Below are positions 8,915 to 18,903 of a stretch of 64,000 nucleotides of DNA, in pieces. The position numbers were made by a program, and so were the translations under genes. The notes under the pieces are model-generated. The model was not told where the DNA came from, did no database searches, and saw nothing but the letters and a program-made list of their open reading frames with translations. Every line of letters begins with the position of its first letter. Position 1 is the stretch's first letter. The stretch lies in assembly GCF_004022215.1 (NCBI RefSeq), contig NZ_SAUZ01000001.1:62001-126000 (forward strand), written 5' to 3'. The stretch comes from Paenirhodobacter populi. Its GTDB lineage: Bacteria; Pseudomonadota; Alphaproteobacteria; Rhodobacterales; Rhodobacteraceae.

Positions 8915-11194
8915 TCAGCCGTAATAGGTGACCGGCGTGCCGGCCAGCGCCGACATGTTCAGCAGCCCGCGCGTGGTGATCGAGGGCGTGACGATATGCG
9001 CCTTGTTGCCCATCCCCATCAGGATCGGCCCGACCTCGAGCCCGCCCGCCTTCATCTTGAGGATGTTGCGCACGCCCGAAGCGGTGTCCGAATTGGCGAA
9101 GACCAGCACGTTGGCCATTCCTTCGAGCCGGCTTTGCGGCAGTTGCCGGCGGCGCAGCTCGGGGTCCAGCGCGCTGTCGACGTTCATTTCGCCCTCATAG
9201 ACGAAATCCGGCTCGCGCTGGTCAAGCATGTCGAGCGCCGCCCGCATCCGCCGCCCGGAATCTGTGTCGAGGCTGCCGAACTGGCTGTGCGAACACAGCG
9301 CGACCTTGGGCACCAGCCCGAACCGGCGCACATGGCGCGCGGCGCCCAGCACCGCCTCGGTGATCTGTTCCGGCGTGGGTTCGTGATGCACCTGGCAATC
9401 GGCGATGAACATCGGCCCGTCTTCGAGGATCATCAGGCTCAGCGCCCCGATCGGATGCAGTCCGCCGCGGGCCAGCACCTCGCGCACATATTTCAGATGC
9501 CACAGATATTGCCCGAAGGTGCCGCAGATCAGGCTGTCGGCTTCACCGCGATGGACCATGATGGCGGCGATGGCGGTGGTGTTGGTGCGCATGATCGCGC
9601 GGGCAAGATCGGGCGTGACGCCCTGACGGGCCATCAGCTCGTGATAGGTGCTCCAGTAATCGCGGTAACGCGCGTCGCTTTGCGGGTTCACGATCTCGAA
9701 GTCGCTTTCCGGGCGCGGCGGCAGGCCCGCGCGGTCCCAGCGGGCGGCGATCACCTCGGGCCGGCCGATCAGGATCGGGCGGTCGGTGGTTTCCTCGATC
9801 ATCGCGTTGGCGGCGCGCAGGACGCGCTCGTCCTCGCCCTCGGCAAAGACGATGCGGCGGGTGACGGTGGCGGCGGCCTCGAACACCGGGCGCATGATCA
9901 TCGCCGATTTGAACACCGAGCCTTCAAGCTGCCGCCGGTAGGCGTCCAGATCCTCGATCGGCCGGGTGGCGACGCCGGTTTCCGTCGCGGCGCGCGCCAC
10001 GGCCGAGGCGACGACGCCGATCAGCCGCGGGTCGAAGGGCTTCGGGATCAGGTAATCCGGGCCGAAGGTCAGCTTCTCGCCGCTGTAGGCCGCCGCCGTT
10101 TCCGCCGAGGTGGTGGTGCGGGCCAGCGCCGCGATTCCCTCGATGCAGGCGATCTGCATTTCGTCGTTGATCACCGTCGCGCCGCAATCCAGCGCACCGC
10201 GGAAGATGAAGGGGAAGCACAGGACGTTGTTGACCTGGTTCGGGAAATCCGACCGGCCGGTGGCGACGATGGCGCCGGGCGCGACCTTGCGCACCTCGTC
10301 GGGCAGGATTTCCGGGGTGGGGTTGGCCAGCGCGAAGATGATCGGATCCTTCGCCATTTTCGCGACCATCTCGGGCTTCAGCACGCCCGGACCGGAAAGG
10401 CCGAGGAACAGGTCCGCCCCGCCGATCACGTCGTCGAGGGTGCGCAGCTCGGTCTTTTGCGCATAGGCCGCCTTGTGCGGGTTCATGTCGCCGTTGCGGC
10501 CTTCGTAGACCAGCCCGTCGATGTCGCACAGCCAGACGTTCTCGCGCTTCACGCCGAGCTTCAGCAGCATGTTCAGGCAGGCGATGCCCGCCGCGCCGCC
10601 GCCGGTCGAGACGATCTTGACGTCCTCGAACTTCTTGCCCGCGATCTTCAGCGCATTGGTCGCCGCCGCGCCCACGACGATCGCCGTGCCGTGCTGGTCG
10701 TCGTGAAAGACCGGGATGTTCATCCGCTCGCGGCAGATCTTTTCGACGATGAAGCAGTCGGGGGCCTTGATGTCCTCAAGGTTGATCGCGCCGAAGCTGG
10801 GTTCCAGCGCGCAGACGATCTCGGCCAGCTTTTCCGGATCGGACTGGTTCACCTCGATGTCGAAGGCGTCGATATTGGCGAATTTCTTGAACAGGACCGC
10901 CTTGCCCTCCATCACCGGTTTCGAGGCCAGCGCGCCGATGTTGCCCAGCCCCAGAACCGCCGTGCCGTTCGACACCACCGCCACCAGATTGCCGCGCGCG
11001 GTATAGCGCGAGGCGGTGGACGGATCGGCCTTGATCTCAAGGCAGGCCTCCGCCACGCCCGGGGAATAGGCGCGGCTCAGGTCGCGGCCGTTCGCCAGCG
11101 GCTTCGTCGCCCGGATTTCCAGTTTGCCGGGTTTCGGGAATTCGTGATAGTCGAGCGCCGGATGGCGCCCCTGATCGTGCCTGGATTCGTCCAT
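8915..11194 (-). CDS. maeB: NADP-dependent malic enzyme with C-terminal phosphotransacetylase-like domain
   Basis: Oxidative decarboxylation of malate to pyruvate with NADP. Residues 1 to about 430 are the malic enzyme: [12 protein letters not shown] (catalytic Tyr), [20 protein letters not shown] (catalytic Lys nearby), FHDDQHGTA (metal-binding Asp) and the nucleotide-binding [13 protein letters not shown]. Residues about 435-759 form a phosphate acetyl/butyryltransferase-like domain starting [17 protein letters not shown], which in this hybrid family is regulatory (acetyl-CoA sensing) rather than catalytic. The length of 759 is typical for the MaeB hybrid. It is a single gene, 499 bp upstream of the response regulator. 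With mqo elsewhere in the window, malate can be sent to oxaloacetate or pyruvate. Confidence 0.95.
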   Translation of the reverse strand: MDESRHDQGRHPALDYHEFPKPGKLEIRATKPLANGRDLSRAYSPGVAEACLEIKADPSTASRYTARGNLVAVVSNGTAVLGLGNIGALASKPVMEGKAVLFKKFANIDAFDIEVNQSDPEKLAEIVCALEPSFGAINLEDIKAPDCFIVEKICRERMNIPVFHDDQHGTAIVVGAAATNALKIAGKKFEDVKIVSTGGGAAGIACLNMLLKLGVKRENVWLCDIDGLVYEGRNGDMNPHKAAYAQKTELRTLDDVIGGADLFLGLSGPGVLKPEMVAKMAKDPIIFALANPTPEILPDEVRKVAPGAIVATGRSDFPNQVNNVLCFPFIFRGALDCGATVINDEMQIACIEGIAALARTTTSAETAAAYSGEKLTFGPDYLIPKPFDPRLIGVVASAVARAATETGVATRPIEDLDAYRRQLEGSVFKSAMIMRPVFEAAATVTRRIVFAEGEDERVLRAANAMIEETTDRPILIGRPEVIAARWDRAGLPPRPESDFEIVNPQSDARYRDYWSTYHELMARQGVTPDLARAIMRTNTTAIAAIMVHRGEADSLICGTFGQYLWHLKYVREVLARGGLHPIGALSLMILEDGPMFIADCQVHHEPTPEQITEAVLGAARHVRRFGLVPKVALCSHSQFGSLDTDSGRRMRAALDMLDQREPDFVYEGEMNVDSALDPELRRRQLPQSRLEGMANVLVFANSDTASGVRNILKMKAGGLEVGPILMGMGNKAHIVTPSITTRGLLNMSALAGTPVTYYG

Positions 11195-11355
11195 CGGGGC
11201 CTCTCTGGAACTGGTTTAGCGTTAAACCATCTGCTGGTTCGGGGAATAGGCGCGCGGGCGCGAGCGGGCAAGACCCAATCTCGCCGCTTGCATCACGAAC
11301 CTGCGCGGCGCAGGATCGGCGCAACAGTCTGACGAACGATCCAACGGAGACCCGG

Positions 11356-11748
11356 ATGTCCCTTCTTGATGCGGCGCGCGAGGTGCGCGGCAACGCCTAT
11401 GCGCCCTATTCGCGGTTCAAGGTGGGGGCGGCGGTGCGCGCGGCCTCGGGCGCGGTCTACCGGGGCGTGAACGTCGAGAATGTCGCCTATCCCGAAGGCA
11501 CCTGCGCCGAGGCCGGCGCCATCGCCGCAATGTGCGCGGCGGGGGAGACCGAGATCGTCGAGGTCGCGGTGATCGCCGACAGCCCGACGCCCGTGCCGCC
11601 CTGCGGCGGTTGCCGGCAGAAGCTCGCGGAATTCGGCCGGGCGGACACGCCGGTGACGCTGGCCACCACCTCGGGGCAGAAACTGCTCACCACGATCGGC
11701 GACCTGCTGCCCGGACGTTTCGACGCGAGCCATATGGACCGCTGCTGA
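11356..11748 (+). CDS. cdd: Cytidine deaminase
   Basis: Zinc enzyme converting (deoxy)cytidine to (deoxy)uridine. The 130-residue product is the small tetrameric type. The active site is visible as NVENVAYPEGTCAEAGAI (Cys ligand and the Cys-Ala-Glu proton shuttle) and PPCGGCRQ (two more Cys ligands). CGGAGA precedes the ATG. It is the first gene of the operon cdd-deoA-deoB-upp; its stop codon overlaps the deoA start (TGATG), implying translational coupling. Confidence 0.95.
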   Translation: MSLLDAAREVRGNAYAPYSRFKVGAAVRAASGAVYRGVNVENVAYPEGTCAEAGAIAAMCAAGETEIVEVAVIADSPTPVPPCGGCRQKLAEFGRADTPVTLATTSGQKLLTTIGDLLPGRFDASHMDRC

Positions 11749-13070
11749 TGCAGGCCCGCGCGATCATCGCGGCGCTGCGCGCGCGCGGCAGGCTTTCGCC
11801 CGAGGCCGCCGGCTGGTTCGCCCGCGGCCTCGCCTCGGGCGAGGTGACGGATGCGCAGGCGGGGGCCTTCGCCATGGCGGTGCTGATGGGCGGGCTCGAC
11901 ACGCCGGGGCGGGTGGCGCTGACCGGGGCGATGCGCGACAGCGGGAAGGTTCTGGACTGGGACCTGCCCGGCCCGGTGGTGGACAAGCATTCGACGGGCG
12001 GCATCGGCGATTCGGTGTCGCTGCTGCTGGCCCCGGCGCTGGCCTGTTGCGGGGTCTATGTGCCGATGATCTCGGGCCGGGGGCTTGGCCACACCGGCGG
12101 CACGCTCGACAAGCTGGAGGCAATCCCCGGCTACCGCACCGCCATCGACGCGGACGGCTTGCGCCGCGTGGTCGAGGAAACCGGCTGCGCCATCGTGGCC
12201 TCGGGCGGCGACCTTGCCCCGGCGGACCGGCGGCTTTACGCGATCCGCGATGAATCGGCGACGGTGGAAAGCATCGACCTCATCACCGCCTCGATCCTGT
12301 CGAAAAAGCTGGCGGCGGGGCTTGAGGCGCTGGTGCTGGACGTCAAGGTCGGCTCGGGCGCCTTCCTGCCGGACATGGATCAGGCCCGGGCGCTGGCGCT
12401 GGCGCTGGTCGAAACGGCGAACGGGGCAGGGTGCCGCACCTCGGCGCTGATCACCGACATGAGCCAGAGCCTCGGCCATTCGGCGGGCAATGCGCTCGAG
12501 GTGCTTGAGGTGATGGAGACGCTCACCGGTTCCGCCGTGAACGAGGCCCTGTGGGACGTGACGGCGGCCCTGGGCGGCGAGCTTCTGGCGCTGGCCGGGC
12601 GGGCGAAGGACATGGACGAGGGCGCGGCGATGATCGACGCGGCGCTGCAATCGGGCCGCGCGGCGGAACGCTTCGGCAAGATGGTCGCGGCGCTTGGCGG
12701 CCCGGCGGATTTCGTCGAACGCTACCCCGACCGGCTGCCCTCCGCCCCGCAGCTTGCCCCGGTGCCCGCGCCGCGTGCCGGGTTCGTCACGCAGGTGAAC
12801 GCCCGCGCGCTTGGCGAGGCGGTGGTGGCGCTTGGCGGCGGGCGGCTGAAGGCCACGGACCGGGTGAACCCCTCGGTCGGGCTGACCGGCCTTGCCGTGA
12901 TCGGCGAGGAGATGGAGGAAGGCGAGCCGCTGGCCCTGATCCACGCCGCCTCGCGCGCGGATGCCGATGCGGCGATCGCGGCGGTGCTGGCGGCCTATGA
13001 GCTGGGCGAGGAACCCACCTCCGAGCCGCCCCTGATCCACGACCGGATCGGGCCGGAGGATGTCGCATGA
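11748..13070 (+). CDS. deoA: Thymidine phosphorylase
   Basis: Phosphorolysis of thymidine (and deoxyuridine) to base plus deoxyribose-1-phosphate. 440 residues. The glycine-rich signature DKHSTGGIGDSVSL and ISGRGLGHTGGTLDKLEAIPG is intact, and ITASILSKKLAAGLEALVLD and DVKVGSGAF are family segments. The start ATG overlaps the cdd stop codon by one base, and its end overlaps deoB by 4 bp. Its product feeds DeoB; the freed uracil or thymine can be recovered by Upp. Confidence 0.96.
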   Translation: MQARAIIAALRARGRLSPEAAGWFARGLASGEVTDAQAGAFAMAVLMGGLDTPGRVALTGAMRDSGKVLDWDLPGPVVDKHSTGGIGDSVSLLLAPALACCGVYVPMISGRGLGHTGGTLDKLEAIPGYRTAIDADGLRRVVEETGCAIVASGGDLAPADRRLYAIRDESATVESIDLITASILSKKLAAGLEALVLDVKVGSGAFLPDMDQARALALALVETANGAGCRTSALITDMSQSLGHSAGNALEVLEVMETLTGSAVNEALWDVTAALGGELLALAGRAKDMDEGAAMIDAALQSGRAAERFGKMVAALGGPADFVERYPDRLPSAPQLAPVPAPRAGFVTQVNARALGEAVVALGGGRLKATDRVNPSVGLTGLAVIGEEMEEGEPLALIHAASRADADAAIAAVLAAYELGEEPTSEPPLIHDRIGPEDVA

Positions 13071-14314
13071 CCACGGATTCCGGACTGGCGGGCCGCGCCT
13101 TTCTGATCGTCATGGACAGCGCGGGCATCGGCGGCGCGCCGGATGCGGCGCGGTTCTTCAACGACGGGACGCCCGACACCGGCGCGAACACCATTGGCCA
13201 CATCGCCGTCGAATGCGCGGCGGGGCGGGCGGAGACCGGGCGCAGCGGACCCTTGCGGATGCCGACGCTCGACGCCCTTGGCCTTGGTGCCGCGATCCGG
13301 CTGGCCTCGGGGCTGGCTGCGCCGGGGCTGGACGCCACGCCGCAGGGCCTCTGGGGCGCGGCGACCGAGGTATCGCACGGCAAGGACACACCTTCGGGCC
13401 ATTGGGAGCTGGCGGGCGTGCCGGTGCCATGGGACTGGCATTACTTCCGCGCGCCGATGAACAGCTTCCCGCCCGATCTGGCGGCGCTGGTCGCCCGCGC
13501 GGCGGGGACGGAGGGGATCCTTGGCAACTGCCACGCCCCCGGCACCGCCATCATCGAGCGTCTGGGGGCCGAGCATCTGCGCACCGGCTGGCCGATCTGC
13601 TACACCTCGGCCGACAGCGTGTTGCAGATCGCCGCGCATGAGGAACGCTTCGGCCTCGACCGGCTGTTGCAGCTATGCCGCGAGATCGCGCCCGAATTGC
13701 ACCGGATGCGGGTCGGGCGGGTGATCGCGCGGCCCTTCGTGGGCGAGCCCGGACATTTCATCCGCACCCCGAACCGGCGCGACTTCGCCATCGCGCCGCC
13801 CGCGGCGACGATCCTCGACCGCGCGCAGGCGGCGGGGCGCGCGACCCATGCGATCGGCAAGATCGGCGACATCTTCAGCCATCGCGGCATCGACCACCTG
13901 CACAAGGGCAAGGACGACGCCGCGCTGATGGATCACCTGATCCGGCTGGCGGACGAGGCCGGACCCGGCAGCCTGACCTTCGCCAATTTCGTCGAATTCG
14001 ACAGCCTCTATGGCCATCGGCGCGACGTGGCGGGCTATGCGCGCGCGCTTGAATGGTTCGACGCGCGGGCGGGGGCGTTTCTGGCGCGGCTCAGGCCCGG
14101 CGATCTGGCGATCTTCACCGCCGATCACGGCAACGACCCGACCTTCACCGGCACCGATCATACCCGCGAACGGGTGCCTGTTCTGGGCGGTATCGTCTCC
14201 TCCGCAGGGATCGGTTTGAATCCGGTGGGGCAGGTGGGCTATGTGGATGTGGCGGCCTCGGTCGCCGCGCATCTCGGGCTGCCGGATCAGGGGCCGGGGC
14301 GCAGCTTTCTATAA
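13067..14314 (+). CDS. deoB: Phosphopentomutase
   Basis: Moves phosphate between C1 and C5 of ribose or deoxyribose, passing the DeoA product to central metabolism. 415 residues of the alkaline-phosphatase superfamily. Visible motifs: VMDSAGIGGAPDA (metal-binding Asp), DTGANTIGH (the phosphorylatable Thr region), HGKDTPSGHWELAG and the C-terminal metal site TADHGNDPTFTGTDHTRE. The start overlaps deoA as ATGA. No deoC aldolase gene is present in this window. Confidence 0.96.
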   Translation: MTTDSGLAGRAFLIVMDSAGIGGAPDAARFFNDGTPDTGANTIGHIAVECAAGRAETGRSGPLRMPTLDALGLGAAIRLASGLAAPGLDATPQGLWGAATEVSHGKDTPSGHWELAGVPVPWDWHYFRAPMNSFPPDLAALVARAAGTEGILGNCHAPGTAIIERLGAEHLRTGWPICYTSADSVLQIAAHEERFGLDRLLQLCREIAPELHRMRVGRVIARPFVGEPGHFIRTPNRRDFAIAPPAATILDRAQAAGRATHAIGKIGDIFSHRGIDHLHKGKDDAALMDHLIRLADEAGPGSLTFANFVEFDSLYGHRRDVAGYARALEWFDARAGAFLARLRPGDLAIFTADHGNDPTFTGTDHTRERVPVLGGIVSSAGIGLNPVGQVGYVDVAASVAAHLGLPDQGPGRSFL

Positions 14315-14329
14315 GGGAAACGGACGGGG

Positions 14330-14971
14330 ATGGGACAGATGGATGAATTCGTGACGGTGGTGGATCACCCGCTTGTGCAGCACAAGCTGACCCTGATGCG
14401 CGAGAAGGAAACCTCGACCGCCGGTTTCCGCCAGCTCCTGCGCGAGATCAGCCTGCTGCTCGCTTATGAGATCACCCGGGGGCTGGAGCTGACGACGAAG
14501 CGGATCGAGACGCCGCTCTGCGAAATGGACGCGCCGATCCTTGAGGGCAAGAAGCTCGCGCTGGTGTCGATCCTGCGCGCGGGCAACGGTCTCCTGGACG
14601 GCATTCTGGAACTGATCCCGGCGGCGCGGGTGGGCTTCGTCGGGCTCTACCGCGATCCGGATACGCTCCAGCCCGTCGAATATTACTGCAAGGTGCCGCC
14701 GATGCTGGACGAACGCATGGTGATCGTCGTCGATCCGATGCTGGCCACGGGCAACAGCTCCGCCGCCGCGATCCAGATGCTGAAGGACCGGGGCGCGAAG
14801 AACATCCGCTTCCTGTGCCTGCTGGCCGCGCCCGAGGGCATTGCCCATATGCGCGCCGCGCACCCGGATGTGCCGATCGTCACCGCCTCGATCGACGAAA
14901 GGCTGGACGATCACGGTTACATCCTGCCGGGTCTGGGCGACGCGGGCGACCGCATGTTCGGCACGAAATAG
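14330..14971 (+). CDS. upp: Uracil phosphoribosyltransferase
   Basis: Makes UMP from uracil and PRPP. 213 residues, slightly over the bacterial norm (208). The PRPP-binding loop is [18 protein letters not shown] and [13 protein letters not shown] is the Upp signature; the uracil-binding C-terminus reads [13 protein letters not shown]. The first ATG (14330) is kept, with an alternative ATG three codons in (14339). It is 15 bp downstream of deoB, so the fourth gene of the operon. Confidence 0.96.
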   Translation: MGQMDEFVTVVDHPLVQHKLTLMREKETSTAGFRQLLREISLLLAYEITRGLELTTKRIETPLCEMDAPILEGKKLALVSILRAGNGLLDGILELIPAARVGFVGLYRDPDTLQPVEYYCKVPPMLDERMVIVVDPMLATGNSSAAAIQMLKDRGAKNIRFLCLLAAPEGIAHMRAAHPDVPIVTASIDERLDDHGYILPGLGDAGDRMFGTK

Positions 14972-15049
14972 CATAACCTCGGAGTTTCTTTACTCGTGCC
15001 GGATATACGGACATTGTGCCAGTCGACCAGTTCTGTTTCGGGGAAAGCG

Positions 15050-15946
15050 ATGCCGCCTGTCCCGGCGCCAATCCTGATGATCGCGGGCCTTCTGTCCTGC
15101 ATCGCGCTGGTCGCCGGCGCGCCGGCCTCTGCCGCCCCGGCGGAGTTGCCCCCGGCCTCCTACACCGGCGCGCAATATGTGGACAGCACCGGCTGCGTGT
15201 TCATCCGTCCCGCTCCCGACGCGGAATGGGAACCGCGCCAGACCCGCGACGGCCAGCCGCTCTGCGGCTATGAGCCGACGCGGACCGAACCCGGCCCCGC
15301 GGCGGAACGGGCGGTCGAGGCCGCGCCCGCCGCCCCCGCCCCTGCGGACCGGGTGCCGGGCCTGTCGCAGCGGCTCGCCGCCCTGCAGCCCCCGCGCGCC
15401 CTGACGATCACCGGGGCGAAGACCATTCCCGGTGCCTTCACCGCCTGTCCGGACGCGCCGGTGACGGTGCAGCGCTACATCCTGTCGGACGGCCGGATGG
15501 TGATGCGCTGCGGTCCGCAGATCGACGATCCGGCAGGGTTCATCAACGGCGCCGGAGTGCGCGGGTTGCGGGTGCAGGGCTCGGATGTGCCGGACCTGCC
15601 GCTGCCCGCGACGGCGGCGATGCTGGCGACGCTGCGCGACACCCTGCGCCAGCCTCCCGCCGCCGCGCCCAAGGTGTCAGGCGGTCACCATGTCCGCTCC
15701 GCCCCGGCGCGTCTCTCGCCCAATGGCGAACGCTATGTGCAGGTCGGCGCCTTCGCCGATCCGGTCAATGCCGAACGGGTCAAGGCGCGGCTGCGCGCGC
15801 TTGGCCTGCCGGTCTCCGTCGGCGCGGCACGGATCGGCGGCAAGGCGGTGCAGGTGATCTACGCCGGCCCCCTGACCGGGGAACAGGCCCCACAGGCCCT
15901 GCGCAATATCCGCACCAATGGTTTCCGCGACGCCATCCTGCGCTGA
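15050..15946 (+). CDS. SPOR-domain exported protein
   Basis: A 298-residue predicted envelope protein. Starting at ATG 15050 (GGGAAAG upstream) gives a clear signal peptide, PILMIAGLLSCIALVAGAPA then SAAPAE cleavage region; a GTG at 14996 would add 18 residues before it and is less likely. After a Pro/Ala-rich linker the C-terminal 75 residues form a SPOR domain (YVQVGAFADPVNAERVKARL, VQVIYAGPLTG, GFRDAIL), which binds denuded septal peptidoglycan in characterised proteins. A cysteine-bearing middle region (FTACPDAPVTV, MRCGPQIDDPAGF) resembles a conserved Rhodobacterales module whose role I do not know. It follows upp by 78 bp. Confidence 0.8.
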   Translation: MPPVPAPILMIAGLLSCIALVAGAPASAAPAELPPASYTGAQYVDSTGCVFIRPAPDAEWEPRQTRDGQPLCGYEPTRTEPGPAAERAVEAAPAAPAPADRVPGLSQRLAALQPPRALTITGAKTIPGAFTACPDAPVTVQRYILSDGRMVMRCGPQIDDPAGFINGAGVRGLRVQGSDVPDLPLPATAAMLATLRDTLRQPPAAAPKVSGGHHVRSAPARLSPNGERYVQVGAFADPVNAERVKARLRALGLPVSVGAARIGGKAVQVIYAGPLTGEQAPQALRNIRTNGFRDAILR

Positions 15947-15973
15947 AACCCCCAAAGCCGCCTTCTGGCCGTC

Positions 15974-16034
15974 GTTTTTCCATAAATATCCCGGGGGTGA
16001 ATTGGCCGCAGGCCAAGAGGGGGCGGCGCCCCCT
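15974..16034 (+). repeat. Dispersed intergenic repeat, copy 3
   Basis: Reads TTTTTCCATAAATATCCC, then GGGGGTGA, TTGGCCGCAGGCCAA hairpin and AGGGGGCGGCGCCCCCT. It lies between the convergent SPOR gene and the M48-like gene. Here the terminal hairpin carries GGCGGCGCC instead of GGCTGGCC, a change that keeps a stem. Confidence 0.88.
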
Positions 16035-16080
16035 TCCTCCCTCACCGCACCGCGCAACGCCTGTTCCCGAAACTCCAGCC

Positions 16081-17094
16081 TCAGTTGCAGATGTCCTGAA
16101 GCGCGATCCACCGCGCCTCGTCCAGCACCGGGCGCGGGGAGGAGCGGCCAAGGAACGGGTCCCCCTCGATCAGCGGCAGCACGCTTTCGCCGGTCGGGTC
16201 CAGCGCATAGGCATAGGGGGTCGAGGAAACCCCCGCCGCGGCAAAGGCCCTCAGCAGGCTTTCGTCATCCGGGCGTTGCGGCGTGTCCTGCATCAGCACC
16301 TTGCCGTAGCCCTTCACCACATCCTCCGGCAGCTGCGCCCCGGCCAGCAGCCGCAACGAGGTGCCCAGCCCCGCCCAGTCAAGGAACGGTCGCATCGGAT
16401 TGCGCCCCCGCTCGGCCAGTTCCGTCGCGATCACCATGCCGGCGATCACCTCGGGCGTTTCCCGGCCGGTGACGGCCTCGCGCCCCAGCACGACGATATT
16501 GCCGGGCAGGACGATGCCGCTTTCGCGCCCGCGCGGCACGATGACGATCTGAGCCGTGCCCGGCAGCCGGTCGGTCAGCGCGACCAGCGCCTCGTCGCCG
16601 CCGGTGGAATGGCAGGGGCTGCCGGTCTGGCGCGTCATGTCGGCCAGGATGGCACGGCCGATCTCGGCGCGGGTCGCGGCGGGGGCGATGCGCGCCGCCT
16701 GTTCGACCAGCGCCGAGGGCAGCCAGACCGCCCCCAGCACCAGCGCCCCCACCACCGCCGCGCCCGTCAGCCAGCCACGCAGCCGCCCCGGATGCGGCTG
16801 CGCCGCCTCCAGCGCCGCCTGCACCTTCTCGATCGCGGCGATCATCGCCTCGTCCTCGATCTCCAGATCCTCGCCCGGTTCCTCCGACGGGGCAAAGACC
16901 GCCGGCCGCCTGCCGGGATTGTGCCGCACCAGCGCCGCCAGCGACCAATGCGCCAAAGGCCGCTCCGCGCGACCGTCGAAGATCACCAGCGTCGCATCCC
17001 CGAATGACACGATGACCTCGCGGCGCTGCGCCTCGGCTGTCTCGCGCCAGAGCCCCAGGGCCTCGAGCCGTTCATACTGTGGGAGTGCGGTCAT
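16081..17094 (-). CDS. Membrane protein with a degenerate M48-peptidase-like domain
   Basis: 337 residues, not recognised as a named family. N-terminal about 60 residues look like a small soluble domain (EVIVSFGDATLVIFDGR, LAHWSLAALVRHNPGRRP). One transmembrane helix lies near residues 107-126 (GWLTGAAVVGALVLGAVWLP). The C-terminal part resembles the core of M48 peptidases: LPGNIVVLGREAVTG then PEVIAGMVIATELAERG, where the zinc motif HExxH is replaced by TELAE. It then has GLGTSLRLLAGAQLPEDVVKGYGK, also M48-like. If the homology is right the protein cannot bind zinc in the usual way and would be a pseudo-peptidase. Single gene between a repeat and the acyl-CoA ligase. Similarity is judged by eye only. 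Confidence 0.6.
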   Translation of the reverse strand: MTALPQYERLEALGLWRETAEAQRREVIVSFGDATLVIFDGRAERPLAHWSLAALVRHNPGRRPAVFAPSEEPGEDLEIEDEAMIAAIEKVQAALEAAQPHPGRLRGWLTGAAVVGALVLGAVWLPSALVEQAARIAPAATRAEIGRAILADMTRQTGSPCHSTGGDEALVALTDRLPGTAQIVIVPRGRESGIVLPGNIVVLGREAVTGRETPEVIAGMVIATELAERGRNPMRPFLDWAGLGTSLRLLAGAQLPEDVVKGYGKVLMQDTPQRPDDESLLRAFAAAGVSSTPYAYALDPTGESVLPLIEGDPFLGRSSPRPVLDEARWIALQDICN

Positions 17095-17239
17095 TCCGGC
17101 CCCGGATTGGTCCTGTCGTGCCGCAGGATACCCATTCGCGGGGGCGGGTCAATCGGCCCTCGGTCGCGGGGACCGGGCGGGCGCGGCGCCGGGACCCGCG
17201 CGGGCGCGCCGGGCCGGGCGGCAGGCGCGCAGCGGCTGC

Positions 17240-17274
17240 GGCGCCGGAGGGGGCTCGATGCCCCCTCCGGCGCC
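17240..17274 (-). terminator. Long GC hairpin after the acyl-CoA ligase gene
   Basis: Perfect 15-bp stem, GGCGCCGGAGGGGGC (17240-17254) with its complement at 17260-17274, loop TCGAT. It starts 7 bp after the stop codon of the ligase gene. There is no T-tract on either side, so it may act as an RNA 3'-end stabiliser or a factor-assisted terminator. Confidence 0.6.
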
Positions 17275-17280
17275 TCCTCC

Positions 17281-18903
17281 TCACAGAAGCTTCGCCACGG
17301 CGCGCAGCTCGAACTTCTGGATCTTGCCGGTCGAGGTTTTCGGCAGATCGGCGAAGATCACCCGCTTCGGCGTCTTGAACCCCGCCAGCCGCTCGCGGCA
17401 AAAGCGGATGATCTCCGCCTCGTCCACCTCGGCGCCGTCCTTCACCTCGATGAAGGCGCAAGGCACCTCGCCCCATTTCTCGTCGGGCTTGGCCACGACC
17501 GAGCACAGCGACACCGCCGGATGCGCCGCGATCACCCCCTCCACCTCGACCGAGGACACGTTCTCCCCGCCCGAGATGATGATGTCCTTCGCCCGGTCGG
17601 TGATCTTGATGTAACCGTCCGGATGCATGAAGGCGATGTCGCCGGTGTGGAAATACCCACCTTCAAAGGCCTCCCGCGTCGCCTGCGGGTTGCGGTAATA
17701 GCCCTTCATCACGGTGTTCGAGCGGATCATGATCTCGCCCAGATGCTCGGCGTCGCGGGCGACCTCCCGGCCCTGGTCATGGACGGTGACGGTTTCCACC
17801 ATCGGCATGGCGACGCCGGTGCGCGCCTTGATCGCGGCGCGCTCGTCCCCGGCGATGCCCTTCCATTCCGGCTTCCAGGTGCAGTCGGTGGCGGGGCCGT
17901 AGACCTCGGTCAGGCCGTAGACCTGCGTCACGTTGAAGCCCAAAGGCTCGATCGCGGCCAGCGTCGAGGCGGGCGGCGGCGCCCCGGCGGTAAAGATCTC
18001 GACCACATGGTCGAAAGGGCGCCGGTCGCTGTCCTTCGCATTGACGATCGCGTTCAGCACGATCGGCGCGCCGCCGAAATGCGTCACCCCGTGGTCCGCG
18101 ATCGCGTCATAGATCGTCTTCGCCGAGATATCGCGGCAGCACACCGTCGTGCCCCCCAGCAGGGGCATCATCCAAGGATGGGTCCAGCTATTGCAATGGA
18201 ACAGCGGCACGATGGTCAGCAGCACCGGATAAAGCTGCATCCGCCAGGAAATCATGTTCCCCATCGTCGCCAGATAGGCGCCGCGATGGTGATAGACGAC
18301 CCCCTTCGGCTTGCCCGTCGTGCCCGAGGTGTAGTTCAGAGCGATGCTTTCCCATTCGTCTTCGGGCATGATCCAGTCGAACATCGGATCGCCGCTTGCG
18401 ATCAGCGCCTCGTATTCCAGATAATGCCCGCCCGCCGGCCAGCCGAATTCCGGATCGGCGACCTCGACGATCTGCGGCGCGGGGCCCTGCATCTGCTTCA
18501 CCGCCCCCTCGGCCAGCTTCAGGAACTGCGTGTCGCACAGCACCATCTTCGCGCCGGAATGCTCGAAGATATAGGCGACGGTATCCACGTCGAGCCGGGT
18601 GTTGATCGCGTTCAGGATCGCGCCTGCCGCGGGCACGCCGAAATGCGCCTCGACCTGCGGCGCGGTGTTGGGCAGGATCGTCGCCACCACATCGCCCGGC
18701 CGGATGCCGCGCGCGACCAGCGCCGAGGCGAGCTGGCTCACCCGCGCATGAAAATCCACGTAATTGCGCCGGATGGATCCGTGGATCACCGCCGTGCGTT
18801 CCGGGAACACCTCAAGCGCGCGATTCAGGTGGGACAATGGTGTCAGCGGCACGAAATTCGCCGCGCATCTGTCCAGTCCCGTCTCGTCAGCCAACCAACC
18901 CAT
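17281..18903 (-). CDS. Acyl-CoA synthetase (AMP-forming), medium-chain/MMPA-CoA ligase type
   Basis: 540 residues of the ANL superfamily. Motifs: A3 YTSGTTGKPKGVVYHH, A5 QVYGLTEVYGP, A7 YFHTGDIAFMHPDGYIKITDR, A8 KDIIISGGENVSSVEVE and A10 catalytic Lys in KTSTGKIQKFELR. The opening MGWLADETGL and NFVPLTPLSHLNRALEVFP match a Rhodobacterales subgroup that includes DmdB-like methylmercaptopropionate-CoA ligases, but DMSP use cannot be asserted without dmdC/dmdD nearby. AAGGGGGGAG precedes the ATG. The next genes upstream are two MerR regulators, which in this group often control acyl-CoA metabolism. Confidence 0.85.
   Translation of the reverse strand: MGWLADETGLDRCAANFVPLTPLSHLNRALEVFPERTAVIHGSIRRNYVDFHARVSQLASALVARGIRPGDVVATILPNTAPQVEAHFGVPAAGAILNAINTRLDVDTVAYIFEHSGAKMVLCDTQFLKLAEGAVKQMQGPAPQIVEVADPEFGWPAGGHYLEYEALIASGDPMFDWIMPEDEWESIALNYTSGTTGKPKGVVYHHRGAYLATMGNMISWRMQLYPVLLTIVPLFHCNSWTHPWMMPLLGGTTVCCRDISAKTIYDAIADHGVTHFGGAPIVLNAIVNAKDSDRRPFDHVVEIFTAGAPPPASTLAAIEPLGFNVTQVYGLTEVYGPATDCTWKPEWKGIAGDERAAIKARTGVAMPMVETVTVHDQGREVARDAEHLGEIMIRSNTVMKGYYRNPQATREAFEGGYFHTGDIAFMHPDGYIKITDRAKDIIISGGENVSSVEVEGVIAAHPAVSLCSVVAKPDEKWGEVPCAFIEVKDGAEVDEAEIIRFCRERLAGFKTPKRVIFADLPKTSTGKIQKFELRAVAKLL

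Noticed and set aside
8715-8924. 69-codon frame between the malic enzyme and response regulator genes
   Set aside because: No ribosome binding site, overlaps the end of maeB, and the product is unrecognised and low-complexity.
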